Virus record (IMG/VR): IMGVR_UViG_3300044802_000092
Location: 1-58,252 of that record
Reading direction: 5' to 3' (one strand)
DNA from: a virus
Length of the DNA: 58,252 nt
Shown here: positions 25,900 to 34,210 of the stretch, piece by piece
Layout: each line of letters starts with the position of its first letter
Position numbering within the stretch: the first letter of the stretch is position 1
Position numbers and translations under genes: made by a program
Notes under the pieces: generated by a model
Told to the model about the DNA's origin: nothing
Databases searched by the model: none
What the model saw: the letters and a program-made list of their open reading frames with translations, nothing else

Positions 25900-26283
25900 T
25901 TACTTCACCATCGCGCTTCGAATGGTCCAACCTAGTCCTTCAAGCTTTGTTTTGACGTAAGCCAGGTCTTCGTTGTTCGATTTATGCCGTCCGTGGTACA
26001 AGGTAACGGAGCTAAGCCCTCGGCTCCCCTGCCACTCCACCTGGCCGGTCTTCCGCACGCGCACCCACTTCGCCCCCTCATCCCTTGCCTGATCGTCTAT
26101 TACCGCAACGATCTGATCCAAATCCCGTTGGTTATACACTCCCCCGGCCGACTCAAACAACTCAAACCCCGCCGAGCGCGGAATTGAGGGTTGAGTATCA
26201 CCATGGGTAAGGAAGCCCGAAACACCATCGCTAGTGTCGTTGACGTGGATGTGAAGATGGTAAGACCGTGGCTTGCGTGACAT
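25900..26283 (-). CDS. Hypothetical protein with HLHIH motif (127 aa)
   Basis: Preferred start is ATG at 26281-26283 (MSRKPRSYHLHIHVNDTSDG); an in-frame ATG at 26424 would run across a promoter and a large inverted repeat. The protein is basic, with two likely alpha/beta units (LDQIVAVIDDQARDEGAKWVR). HLHIH and a TLYHGRH segment (three His) could bind metal. No family was recognised. It is the first gene after two tandem promoters, so it may be made at a time different from the rest of the late unit. Confidence 0.5.
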   Translation of the reverse strand: MSRKPRSYHLHIHVNDTSDGVSGFLTHGDTQPSIPRSAGFELFESAGGVYNQRDLDQIVAVIDDQARDEGAKWVRVRKTGQVEWQGSRGLSSVTLYHGRHKSNNEDLAYVKTKLEGLGWTIRSAMVK

Positions 26284-26327
26284 TGCTAGTTCTCTAGTAA
26301 GATGAGTTGCATCTTTGCCTGTTAGGT

Positions 26328-26388
26328 GGTACGGGCAGGCCCCGATGTCAAACTGCCCCGCTTCAGTTCTAACCTTCCTGCCCGTACC
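26328..26388 (-). other. 12-bp inverted repeat in late leader
   Basis: GGTACGGGCAGG (26328-26339) and CCTGCCCGTACC (26377-26388) are perfectly complementary with a 37-nt loop. They lie between the 26.4-kb promoter and the first gene, and the predicted start of transcription falls at or just before the outer arm, so the RNA would begin with this stem. It could be a transcript stabiliser, an attenuator or a protein site. Confidence 0.6.
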
Positions 26389-26395
26389 GAGGACA

Positions 26396-26424
26396 AGTAG
26401 ACCACACCTTGCAAGGCTTGTCAA
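26396..26424 (-). promoter_or_regulatory. Promoter, minus strand (TTGACA / TCTACT)
   Basis: Minus-strand -35 TTGACA (26419-26424), 17-nt spacer ending GGTGTGG, -10 TCTACT (26396-26401). It shares the GTGTGG spacer end with the other promoters in this genome. The -35 overlaps a half-site GATACTTGAC identical over nine bases to the operator arm at 54.6 kb. Expected to drive the genes from 26.3 kb leftward. Confidence 0.55.
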
Positions 26425-26556
26425 GTATCTTCGTTGGGAAAGGGTTGAGCAGGATACAGACCAGCCATATCCTGCCCTACTGTTACGCTACAAACGCAAC
26501 ATCTACTCAAGGACCTCGCGGGTGGCGGTTACTCCTCCCGGCCGTCCTGCCCTCAC

Positions 26557-26585
26557 ACCCTACCACACCCAGGTGTGGCTGTCAA
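26557..26585 (-). promoter_or_regulatory. Promoter, minus strand (TTGACA / TAGGGT)
   Basis: Minus-strand -35 TTGACA (26580-26585), 17-nt spacer, -10 TAGGGT (26557-26562) with the TGTGG extension. The spacer is a perfect palindrome CCACACC-TG-GGTGTGG, which may be an operator. The 26284-26599 interval contains no gene apart from these signals and the inverted repeat; another weaker promoter lies 160 bp downstream. Confidence 0.7.
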
Positions 26586-26599
26586 GATATAAATATCGG

Positions 26600-28681
26600 T
26601 TATGCCACGGTTTCCAACGAACCTGAGGGGCCGTCCACCGGCCAGGGTTCTAGAGGGTCGACGCTAGCCAGCGCCGCCATGAGCTGCCCGACCTGTAATT
26701 CCGCCGGTTTGAGGGACTTCCTGTTGTACGCCGCTTCATATTCCGCCTGTGCCTGCTTCGCCGTGTTGTACCCCAGCATCACCTTGTGTTCTTCGAAGCG
26801 TCCATCAGTGAAATGATTAATTATGAAAACCTTTTCGGACTGCCGGACTGGTCCAATAAAACAATCAACCGGCTCGTCCTTTCCCTCTGCGCTATGTGTA
26901 CCGCGAATGTACCCGTAATCCGCAGGCCACGCCGGGCCTCCCGCCCAGCGAGCTATCCCCGCCGGACACTCGATTACCACAGGTATCCCTAGGTACTCGG
27001 AAATCGGCAGATGCTGGTCTGAAACGCCCCGCTGTCTCTTCCGCGTGTCCTCCGCCCCCAGACGTCCCTCCCAATGCTCGTCACCCCGGCGGTCGCCCGT
27101 CCGCGCCCCTCCGGCCCCCGGCCGCTCCTCCCCGTCCTCCTCTGGCTCCTCGCCGTCCGGACTCGACCCGCCGGAGCCGCCGCCCTCCATCAACTCTTCG
27201 GCCTGCGGAGGCTCAATTGACTCATCCGCCGCCTCGATGTCTTCCTCACTAATATTAGTGAACCGGCCGGTAACAATAGATGACTGCTTCAACTCCAGCA
27301 TTGCCGTTCTTTGTGACACAAGCTTGCGTTCTTCAGCAGCATTCACGGTCTGCACGTCAGTTAAAGCAATCTTGGACTTCTCTTCTTCAGTCATCTGCCA
27401 AAGGGGCACAAACTCGAACCCCCAACTTTTCGGAAGATTGACCCCCAACGAACGGGCCAGCACCCTTATGATCTTAGTCAGCGGCACGCGCAGCTTCTGG
27501 TTTTGTTGAAGCCGAATGCCGTCGTAGTACATCCGCAAGTCAGACTCGCCAGTAGAATTAAGACCCCCCGGCGACATACCAAACAGTCGCACCGCAGGAA
27601 TCTGTAACGCGCCGCAAAGCTGTTCACCTAATCGGGCCAGGGTGTCCGATATTCCCGAATTCACCGTCTGTTGATGCGGAACATAATCGTCCTCCGCATC
27701 AATCATCGTGATTCCCTCATTTGACTGCGCCCGGCGCATAATCTGAAGATAGGCAAGCAGCCCCTTCAGCGCGGGGGAGTTACTGGAGGCTATTTCACGA
27801 AGACCCTTAATCTTGAAAATTCGCAGAAACATCTTATGAACAAGCTGCGCCGCCCCCTGAGTGGCCGCATCAAACGCAATCATCCGGTCGTAAAGCCGTT
27901 CAAGGACCGAAATGCCCCATAAATTTTCCATCACCCTTTGCCAGTAAGGCAACTTGATGCCGTCCACCCTCAGGCATCGGGAATAATGGAGAACCTTAAG
28001 ATTGAGAGCCGGGGCATCCGAAGTTACTCGGTAGTATTTCGGCATCCCAATTGAGGGGCCATAATCGGTAACAAGATTAATCAGGTCCGGCTCAACCATC
28101 CACCGGTCGAGCGACAACATCCCCCTAAACTGACCTTCCCGAATGGTGTCAATGCGCAACGGGGTGGACAAATCCTGACCGTCAATGAGCATGCATCCCA
28201 GAGCCCCGCCGTACAGCCTGCCCCATTTCACGGTATCGCAGATCGCGTCCCATACCCCGTGTTCGATTAGCCCTTTTTGCAACGTCTGGATATCATCCGG
28301 AGGAATTTCTCCCGTGAACTGGATACCCATTTTGACCATGTCTTCCGCAACAAGATCAATCGCTACACCCCCCAACCATGACCCTCGATGTATCCACTCA
28401 AGAAGCGTGCGGATACGGGTAATCGGGTTAAAGCCGTAAGTAGATGCGGCAAGCGCGTTATCAGTGTCATTCCCAAGCTGAAGAATGTAGTTATTAAAGG
28501 AATCCAACGTGCGTTGGTCAAGCGCCTTCGCTGGGTCTCCGTCCAGAAAGGCCTTGACCTCTGGAGGCATTTCTGGCTCAGCAGCGCCCGCCGCCCTCAA
28601 CAGGTTGCGGGCGCGCGTTTCGTCCCGCTTAGCGCGGGTTGCCGCCTTCTTTACTGGGGAAGATGGGGGGGATTTGGCCAC
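26600..28681 (-). CDS. Portal (DUF1073 type) fused to InPase-like domain (693 aa)
   Basis: Residues about 55-460 match the DUF1073 portal-type family: NPITRIRTLLEWIHRGSWLG, WGRLYGGALGCMLIDGQDLS, MPKYYRVTSDAP, GISVLERLYDRM, and IPAVRLFGMSPGGLNSTGES. After an acidic Gly/Glu-rich linker (about 490-545) comes a phage InPase-like domain: YLGIPVVIECPAG, ADYGYIRGTHSAEGKDEPVD, CFIGPVRQSEKVFIINHFTD, GRFEEHKVMLGY. The first part would form the DNA gate of the head; the second may be an enzyme or a scaffold element. A portal with this tail domain is notable. Confidence 0.8.
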   Translation of the reverse strand: MAKSPPSSPVKKAATRAKRDETRARNLLRAAGAAEPEMPPEVKAFLDGDPAKALDQRTLDSFNNYILQLGNDTDNALAASTYGFNPITRIRTLLEWIHRGSWLGGVAIDLVAEDMVKMGIQFTGEIPPDDIQTLQKGLIEHGVWDAICDTVKWGRLYGGALGCMLIDGQDLSTPLRIDTIREGQFRGMLSLDRWMVEPDLINLVTDYGPSIGMPKYYRVTSDAPALNLKVLHYSRCLRVDGIKLPYWQRVMENLWGISVLERLYDRMIAFDAATQGAAQLVHKMFLRIFKIKGLREIASSNSPALKGLLAYLQIMRRAQSNEGITMIDAEDDYVPHQQTVNSGISDTLARLGEQLCGALQIPAVRLFGMSPGGLNSTGESDLRMYYDGIRLQQNQKLRVPLTKIIRVLARSLGVNLPKSWGFEFVPLWQMTEEEKSKIALTDVQTVNAAEERKLVSQRTAMLELKQSSIVTGRFTNISEEDIEAADESIEPPQAEELMEGGGSGGSSPDGEEPEEDGEERPGAGGARTGDRRGDEHWEGRLGAEDTRKRQRGVSDQHLPISEYLGIPVVIECPAGIARWAGGPAWPADYGYIRGTHSAEGKDEPVDCFIGPVRQSEKVFIINHFTDGRFEEHKVMLGYNTAKQAQAEYEAAYNRKSLKPAELQVGQLMAALASVDPLEPWPVDGPSGSLETVA

Positions 28682-28920
28682 TATTTAACTGGATCGGGAA
28701 CTGGACTAAAATCGACGTAATATTGCTGGCCGATTACCATTTGTGCTATGGCCTCCGGGTTATCGACTTGCATTTCGATGACACCAGCCGGGGTAGCTTT
28801 CGCAAAGCTGACATCCTCCGGGGATTTATCAGGGTCATAGGTACAGCGATAAATCGCCTTACACCCCCCGTAAATCTGAGGGATCACCGACTCCAGTTGC
28901 ATCTTAGCTCGAATGGCCAT
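28681..28920 (-). CDS. Conserved phage small protein (79 aa)
   Basis: Starts ATG at 28918-28920 with GAAGG upstream; residues KAIYRCTYDPDKSPEDVSFA, KATPAGVIEMQVDNPEAIA and a final YYVDFSPV match a small beta-rich protein family common beside terminase genes in phages. Role unknown, possibly a head accessory or a regulator. The longer ATG at 29079 would run through the upstream gene. Confidence 0.65.
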   Translation of the reverse strand: MAIRAKMQLESVIPQIYGGCKAIYRCTYDPDKSPEDVSFAKATPAGVIEMQVDNPEAIAQMVIGQQYYVDFSPVPDPVK

Positions 28921-28921
28921 T

Positions 28922-29215
28922 TTAACCTTCAACCGGTCCGGTTTTAGCGTAACCAATAACCTCGTAGGGCATCCACTCGCAGTGCCCGCCGGGGTGTTCA
29001 GGGGGCAACGCATCCTTTGGCTGGCGCAACGTGACGCTGTTTCGGCTCCAATGCCCGCCACTGTGATCATGTATCGCAAGATTTACACAACGGTCACCCC
29101 AAACATGCACCACCGTAGCCGCAAACGGCAAAGGTGAGTGTTGAGCCATTAGCCTATCGTACTCTGGGTGCGGCCAATACCAAACAATGTGGCCGATAGT
29201 AGGTTCAATCATCAT
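28922..29215 (-). CDS. Conserved phage small protein (97 aa)
   Basis: Contains TIGHIVWYWPHPE, TVVHVWGDRCVNLAIHDHSG and a C-terminal CEWMPYEVIG, which together match a small phage family of unknown role (the VWGDRLVNLA core is typical). Encoded in tandem with the 79-aa protein and the terminase large subunit. GGAGG lies before its ATG. Confidence 0.65.
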   Translation of the reverse strand: MMIEPTIGHIVWYWPHPEYDRLMAQHSPLPFAATVVHVWGDRCVNLAIHDHSGGHWSRNSVTLRQPKDALPPEHPGGHCEWMPYEVIGYAKTGPVEG

Positions 29216-29229
29216 ATTTTTCCTCCAGT

Positions 29230-30855
29230 TTAGTTAGCTGCACCTAGAGCTTCCCACATCTCCAAGTTTGAAGTCTCGGCATACGTCAATATCAAGGCGT
29301 CCGCGTAATCCGGTGACGCGATGCCCCGCAGCGCTAAATGGGCCTTGGACTCAATCTGAATCTTGCCTTTTTCATCCCGCCCCCACTTCACCAGAGATAG
29401 CTGCCCGGAAAGCGCCATTGCTTCAGGTCCCTCATTATCTGAGGGAAGAGATATCAGGGTGGAAGGTTCGTGCTCTTCGCCCCCCGGCTCTTTCCTGATA
29501 AACAACAACATCTCGTGGGTGCGCTTGAAGGCATCCCGTGTTTTCCACCACGCCTCAGCCTTCAGGTTTGAAAACTTCTTATCTGAAGTATCCCCATCAG
29601 ACCACAGGGTTTTGGTTGGGGGCTGTCCAACATTGACACCCTTACAAAACAGTTTGTCCTGCCGAGTCAGTGCGTCCCCCGTCCCCCGGCCAACCCCGAC
29701 ATTGTCGTAAAGCAGCCTAGTAATCTCGCAATGCCACCCGTCGTCCCGAATAAACTTCTGTAGCAGAGCATACTCAACCATGCGGTGCGCCGTGTTTATC
29801 GTGTCCGGATCGCCCCAGGAACTGGGCATCTTCACAATTGGTCCAAATCGAGGTACGATCACCGACCGCGCCCTGCCTGCCCCAACGTCCCCTCCGGCAA
29901 TTCCCTTAATTGAGGGGACAAGGTCTAGGTGGTTTTTTATTTCCTTAGCCGCCTCCACCCACTTGGCCAGGATGCAGATGCCCTCAACCGAGGCCGAGTA
30001 ATCCAGCTCATATTCCGAGGCCCAGACGTGGGGTTCTAGCGCCCGTTTCTTCTTCGCGACCCATTCCGGCGTTTTGCGGGGATCATCAGAATAGTGATAC
30101 CGGAATATCTGCCGGGGGAGCAGGCTGCCCCCAAATCGCTTCCGGGCAAACAGATTGCCCATACCATTTACCGAACTTCCCCAGATACGAATGTCGGTAT
30201 TTGCTGACGTAGAAGCCTCAACCCTGTCCGCCCGCTCGATAAACGCCGCCTCGTCAACCACATAAAGTGTCGAGCGACCCCCCCGCCCCATCTGGTCTCC
30301 CGCTTCCCCGCGAATAAGGTTGTCGTTATCCGGGTTGAACAACCGCATGAAGTTATCATGCTTTGCTGGGTCCCAAGCGCGAGGCAGCATCCAGCGGGGC
30401 AGCCCCCGCATTAACATGCGAATTTTTTCCAATATTGAGTCGGGGTCGCCGATCTTGTCGACGTACTCTTCTTTACGTGATCCGAAGGTGGTCTTGAACC
30501 CCGAAACGAACAACCACTTGTGTAAAGCAACACCCCCTGCAACCCAAGTAAACCCGATGTCCCGGCTTTTCTCGCAAAGCCCGTCCTCGGCAAGAGATAT
30601 CCGCTCTTCCAACCAGGCCACTAACTCTCGCTGACGGGCAAACAAGTCGAGCGGGATATGGGCAATGCCCTTTTCAGTAACTAACCCCTGACCGGCCACC
30701 CGGCGAGGGTCGTAGGTCCAACACCAATTGGCGAACCAATGAAAAACATCTCTACGGCACTGTTCAAGCTCTACCGCAATTGCGGTGGGGTTTGCACCAA
30801 CGGCCTGCAACAGTTGAAACCGGCGGATAATGGAGGCATGAAGTGGCGCTGACAT
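29230..30855 (-). CDS. Terminase large subunit (541 aa)
   Basis: ATPase half: a Walker A-like CEKSRDIGFTW (about residue 93), Walker B LYVVDEAAFIE (about 197-206) and coupling motif GSSVNGMGN. Nuclease half: GGDVGAGRA, DNVGVGRGTGDA and the closing SPDYADALILTYA acidic motif. It would cut concatemers and pump DNA into the head with the small subunit and portal. Start ATG 30855 has only a weak ribosome site. The Walker A variant is known in this terminase group. Confidence 0.9.
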   Translation of the reverse strand: MSAPLHASIIRRFQLLQAVGANPTAIAVELEQCRRDVFHWFANWCWTYDPRRVAGQGLVTEKGIAHIPLDLFARQRELVAWLEERISLAEDGLCEKSRDIGFTWVAGGVALHKWLFVSGFKTTFGSRKEEYVDKIGDPDSILEKIRMLMRGLPRWMLPRAWDPAKHDNFMRLFNPDNDNLIRGEAGDQMGRGGRSTLYVVDEAAFIERADRVEASTSANTDIRIWGSSVNGMGNLFARKRFGGSLLPRQIFRYHYSDDPRKTPEWVAKKKRALEPHVWASEYELDYSASVEGICILAKWVEAAKEIKNHLDLVPSIKGIAGGDVGAGRARSVIVPRFGPIVKMPSSWGDPDTINTAHRMVEYALLQKFIRDDGWHCEITRLLYDNVGVGRGTGDALTRQDKLFCKGVNVGQPPTKTLWSDGDTSDKKFSNLKAEAWWKTRDAFKRTHEMLLFIRKEPGGEEHEPSTLISLPSDNEGPEAMALSGQLSLVKWGRDEKGKIQIESKAHLALRGIASPDYADALILTYAETSNLEMWEALGAAN

Positions 30856-30943
30856 CTAGGATAGAAAAAACGCCCACTCGTTACCTAACAGACGGCGGCA
30901 AACCCATGACCACAGTCCTACCATGTCTCGACTCCCTGAAATC

Positions 30944-30986
30944 AGGCCCGGCGAACAGAGAACTCTACGTCCTATTCGCCGGGCCT
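30944..30986 (-). other. 12-bp hairpin upstream of terminase large subunit
   Basis: AGGCCCGGCGAA (30944-30955) and TTCGCCGGGCCT (30975-30986) are perfectly complementary with a 19-nt loop. It lies in the 170-bp gap between the exported repeat protein and the terminase large gene and has no U-tract, so it may stabilise an mRNA end or dampen read-through. No coding sequence is seen in this gap. Confidence 0.6.
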
Positions 30987-31027
30987 CACACCCTGCTTGG
31001 TTTACCTCAAGGGTTCAAGCAGGAGAA

Positions 31028-32623
31028 TTACTGCTGAACGTAAGTCACAAGCACCTGCGTGGCGCCAGTGTTAGATGTCACCGCGCACAATCCCGTCGTC
31101 GAAGGGGTAGTGATAATAGTTCCCCCGCCAAACCCGGCATTGAACGAAGTTATCGGAGCCGTATAAGTCGGCGTCAATGCGGTTCCCGCTCCGCTGCATG
31201 CCGCAGAGGCCCCACTATTTGACAAGTAAATCGTCTGGGTGGCCGCAGCAACGACCGAAATGCCGCACACATAGACGGCCTTCGTGCCTGAATATGCTAC
31301 CAGCGACGTGGTAGTTGCCGAGTTGATGTTGGCCAACACCGATGATTTCGCAACGTTGCGGCTTTGACAGGGGTCGAGAGCCACAACCGTGTCGTCACGA
31401 AGATTGATGGCAAGTGAGCCGTCACTGTCTAACTGCAACGCAACGCTCTGACCGTTAGTCAGCGAAACGCCGCCCGAGTTGTAAACACCGCCGCCCAGCT
31501 GCATCTTGGTTGGGGCAGTGGCTGCCGTAATTACGCCTTCGGTAGACGAATCCGAAACAATAAGTTGACCAGTCGACGTGCCCTGCAGCGCAACGCTCTG
31601 GCCTGTCGTCAGCGAAACGCCGCCCGAGTTGTAGACCAAACCCCCAACCTGCATGCTGGTAGGAGCAGTTGCCGCCGTGATTACGCCCTGTGACGCGGCA
31701 TCTATCGTAATGAGCTGGCCTGTGGAGTTAACCTGCAAAGCCACGGTCTGACCAGTAGTCAAACTCACGCCGCCCGAATTGTACTGTGCCCCCGTAATTG
31801 CCATTTTTGAAGGGGCGGTGCCTGCTGTCAATCCGGCCTCAAGATTCGGAAGCGTAACGATCTGTTGCCCAGTAGAGTTTACCTGCAGCGCAACCGACTG
31901 ACCCGTTGAAAGCGAAACGCCCGCCGCCGTGTACACCGCACCCGCCACTTGCATCTTGGTTGGCGAGGTTGCCGCTGTAATCACGCCTTCTGTGCTGGCG
32001 TCGGAAACAATAAGCTGGCCCGCAGAAGTGAGCTGGAGTGCCCCAGCCTGGGTGTTGGTAAACGTCGGCGCGGCACTGTTGTAAACACCGCCAGCCAACA
32101 GAGAATTAGCTGGCGCCGTGCCGGGGGCAACAGGGGCCTCGACATCGGTAAGAACTACAGACCCGGCGGAGTAAGTTACCGCCCCGCCGTTGGTTCCCGC
32201 CATATTGATGGTGACATACCCGGATCCGGAAAGCGCCGAGAGATTAACGCGAAGCCGCGTAAGACCGCTGGCATTGACCGTCCAGGTGCTGGCCGTGGAG
32301 ACCGAATTCACCGTAGATCCGCCGTTGATCGGCGTCATTTTGAGGGTGGTCCAGGTGGCGCTGGCGTTTGCAACTGAGGGGGCTTCGTTAGTGCCCTGAA
32401 CGGATGCCGTAAATGTGCCTGACAGGCCGGTAAACTGGACAGAAACCGTGTTTTCGCCCTGCACCGTGAAATACAGATATCCGGTGGAGGTCAGCGTAAC
32501 CGGCTGCAACACTGCGGTGGGAATGTACACGGGGGTCTGAGTGGGGTAGGTCTGGGCATGCAACGGTGCTGGAATAAACAGCGCCAGCGCAACTGCGGCC
32601 ATCAACCGGCCTAGAAGTCTCAT
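31028..32623 (-). CDS. Exported repeat protein (531 aa)
   Basis: Start at ATG 32621-32623 with GAGGAGAA upstream; an upstream in-frame ATG at 32653 has no ribosome site. MRLLGRLMAAVALALFIPAP LHAQ is a signal peptide. The body has five tandem units of about 50 residues, each with GGVYNSGGVSLTTGQSVALQ, STGQLI and a GVITAATAPTKM segment, typical of phage/metagenomic beta-repeat proteins. The C-terminal 110 residues contain Cys pairs and a beta-sandwich-like sequence. Export suggests host surface or secreted virion decoration. It lies between the terminase subunits, an unusual place. Confidence 0.65.
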   Translation of the reverse strand: MRLLGRLMAAVALALFIPAPLHAQTYPTQTPVYIPTAVLQPVTLTSTGYLYFTVQGENTVSVQFTGLSGTFTASVQGTNEAPSVANASATWTTLKMTPINGGSTVNSVSTASTWTVNASGLTRLRVNLSALSGSGYVTINMAGTNGGAVTYSAGSVVLTDVEAPVAPGTAPANSLLAGGVYNSAAPTFTNTQAGALQLTSAGQLIVSDASTEGVITAATSPTKMQVAGAVYTAAGVSLSTGQSVALQVNSTGQQIVTLPNLEAGLTAGTAPSKMAITGAQYNSGGVSLTTGQTVALQVNSTGQLITIDAASQGVITAATAPTSMQVGGLVYNSGGVSLTTGQSVALQGTSTGQLIVSDSSTEGVITAATAPTKMQLGGGVYNSGGVSLTNGQSVALQLDSDGSLAINLRDDTVVALDPCQSRNVAKSSVLANINSATTTSLVAYSGTKAVYVCGISVVAAATQTIYLSNSGASAACSGAGTALTPTYTAPITSFNAGFGGGTIITTPSTTGLCAVTSNTGATQVLVTYVQQ

Positions 32624-32654
32624 TGTGGTATTCTCCTCAGCGATGTGAAGCAAG

Positions 32655-33392
32655 TTATGTGGCGTTTATTGTTCCCAGCGTCTCGCGGTAAAGTAGGGCC
32701 AATTCCTCGGCCGACAGTTTTGACAAATCAACCGTAACATTGAGGGGGGTTGAAGAAGTTGCAGGGTTGTTATCCTGGAACCTCTTAAACTTCCAGGGGC
32801 GCCGGGCTTGAAGCAAGGTGGTCAACAACCCGTCACTGTATTCTCTAGTCTCGTCTATTTTCTCACCCTTGTAGTAGACAGGCTTGGCCACCCCGTCAAC
32901 CGCCCGGCGGCGGGCTTCGTCTTCCAGGCCATCAGTTCCCTCATCGACGGCGTCATCCCACAACACGGCGAAATCCGGATCTGTCTGTCTCCACCGTTTG
33001 ACCGCAGGGTACGTCACGCCAGAACCCCTAGCCGCAGCTGAAGGGGACCGCCCTTCCCTCAACAGTGATAAAAACATATCTCGCACTTCCGGCGTGTCTT
33101 TACGCTCGAAGGGATTCGAAAAATCCCGGCGGCGGGCGGCCCAAGCCTTGTCAAAATCTGGATCGGTCACACGGAAATTGGCCACTGTGGCCGCGTCGAA
33201 CCGAGGGTTGCGGTACACCGCAGCGGCGCAACCATCGCAGTGCTCCAGTTCCTCCAGCAGCGCCCGTTTGAGGGAGGCCAGCACCAGCGGGTCAAACACC
33301 TCCCGAATGATAATCCGGCGCCCGCCAACTATTTCAGTACGGACGCGTTTACCATTGGGGCTGAACGTCCCGTATTTGCGAACCTTCTTCAC
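32655..33392 (-). CDS. Terminase small subunit-like (245 aa)
   Basis: The core has SPSAAARGSGVTYPAVKRWR (a DNA-binding helix-turn-helix, about residue 117-136), then TDGLEDEARRRAVDGVAKPV, YYKGEKIDETREYSDGLLTT and LQARRPWKFK, which are hallmarks of phage terminase small subunits of this kind. The N-terminal 100 residues are basic and may be a second DNA-binding module. It would recognise the packaging site and load the large subunit. Encoded right after the NusG-like gene, with a four-base overlap, which is consistent with a packaging unit opening the late operon. Confidence 0.75.
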   Translation of the reverse strand: MKKVRKYGTFSPNGKRVRTEIVGGRRIIIREVFDPLVLASLKRALLEELEHCDGCAAAVYRNPRFDAATVANFRVTDPDFDKAWAARRRDFSNPFERKDTPEVRDMFLSLLREGRSPSAAARGSGVTYPAVKRWRQTDPDFAVLWDDAVDEGTDGLEDEARRRAVDGVAKPVYYKGEKIDETREYSDGLLTTLLQARRPWKFKRFQDNNPATSSTPLNVTVDLSKLSAEELALLYRETLGTINAT

Positions 33393-33895
33393 GCCAACAC
33401 CAAACTACTCAAACCTATCTCTGCCCTGGTTGTCCGGCCAAACCATCGCAAAAACAACAGTGCTCGTTGCTCTCCAGATCGACGATAAAACACCCCGCCA
33501 ATCCCTTGATATGCCCCCTCGGTTATCTTTACCCGCTGTCCCGGCCTGAACAAACAAGGCGTCTGGGCGGGTTCTTCAAGTTTAATGTATCCGGCTATTT
33601 CGCGACTTCGGATTTCATCAATAACTTCTCCCGCAATCAATGCGGGTATTTCACCAATTCGAACAACAGCAGTGATACTAGAATGACGCCGGATGCCGCT
33701 GATGCTGCCAACCCCAGCATTCTCCAGAAAAATATACCGGGCCAAGAACGCCCTTTCGACCATCGTAACTTTACGGCCATGGGTTCTCTTGATTCGCACC
33801 TTAGGACAGTAGGTGGTAGCCCCGGCAGCGGTAAGAACATCAGACGCCAACCCCTCTTGGTTCGGTTTCGTTTGTATGATCAACCATTCTGACAC
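33389..33895 (-). CDS. NusG/RfaH-like transcription elongation factor (168 aa)
   Basis: Residues 3-100 form a NusG N-terminal domain (WLIIQTKPNQEGLASDVL, TYCPKVRIKRTHGRKV, RYIFLE), and residues 108-165 a KOW domain (FRPGQRVKITEGAYQGIGG, ALLFLRWFGRTTRAEIG). This is a phage paralogue of the antiterminators RfaH/NusG and would bind RNA polymerase to let it read the whole late unit. It is the first gene after the late promoter; a long stem in its leader may be its loading element. Start is GTG 33895 with AGGGAG upstream. Strong context and domain evidence. Confidence 0.8.
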   Translation of the reverse strand: MSEWLIIQTKPNQEGLASDVLTAAGATTYCPKVRIKRTHGRKVTMVERAFLARYIFLENAGVGSISGIRRHSSITAVVRIGEIPALIAGEVIDEIRSREIAGYIKLEEPAQTPCLFRPGQRVKITEGAYQGIGGVFYRRSGEQRALLFLRWFGRTTRAEIGLSSLVLA

Positions 33896-33936
33896 CTGTC
33901 TCCCTCAAGGCATTTTCCAGTCAGAAACACTATGCG

Positions 33937-34004
33937 CCGCAGCCTGGGTGAATTTGCCAGGGTATAACGGGCTGCCCAACTCAGCTGGAATTCACCCTTG
34001 CGGC
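33937..34004 (-). promoter_or_regulatory. Structured late leader
   Basis: GGGTGAATT (33946-33954) pairs with AATTCACCC (33989-33997), and outside this GCCGCA pairs with TGCGGC (33937-33942/33999-34004), giving a two-part stem of 15 bp in the leader of the NusG-like mRNA. It may be a loading or recoding element for the NusG-like protein or a translation control hairpin. The leader 33896-34090 holds no ORF. Confidence 0.55.
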
Positions 34005-34090
34005 CAGCTGTGCTCTGTAAAAGAGCCTGTCAAACAACTCAAACGAAAACAAGACACACTAAGTGGTGCAACCTATCCGATCCGAGAGAC

Positions 34091-34119
34091 ACTATAGCAC
34101 ACCCCGAGGCCGCTGTCTA
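34091..34119 (-). promoter_or_regulatory. Late promoter, minus strand (TAGACA / TATAGT)
   Basis: Minus-strand -35 TAGACA (34114-34119), 17-nt spacer ending TGTGC, -10 TATAGT (34091-34096). It has the same TGTG-x-TA extension as other promoters here and lies 190 bp before the NusG-like gene. The -35 overlaps an inverted repeat TCTAGTAT/ATACTAGA (34116-34123/34135-34142), which may be an operator. It should drive the late unit. Confidence 0.7.
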
Positions 34120-34180
34120 GTATGAACCCGCGAAATACTAGAATGCGGGAATGCGGCGAAACCCAGAAACACGAGAATGT

Positions 34181-34210
34181 GGCGAAACACGACGAAACAC
34201 GACGAAACGA
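34181..34210 (+). repeat. Three tandem 10-mers (GACGAAACAC)
   Basis: GGCGAAACAC, GACGAAACAC and GACGAAACGA follow one another. The exact reverse complement GTGTTTCGTC occurs four times at the unit junctions of the 34-bp array at 34.82-34.96 kb. More degenerate CGAAAC copies precede it from 34154. Together they form two inverted blocks across a non-coding region. Confidence 0.7.
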
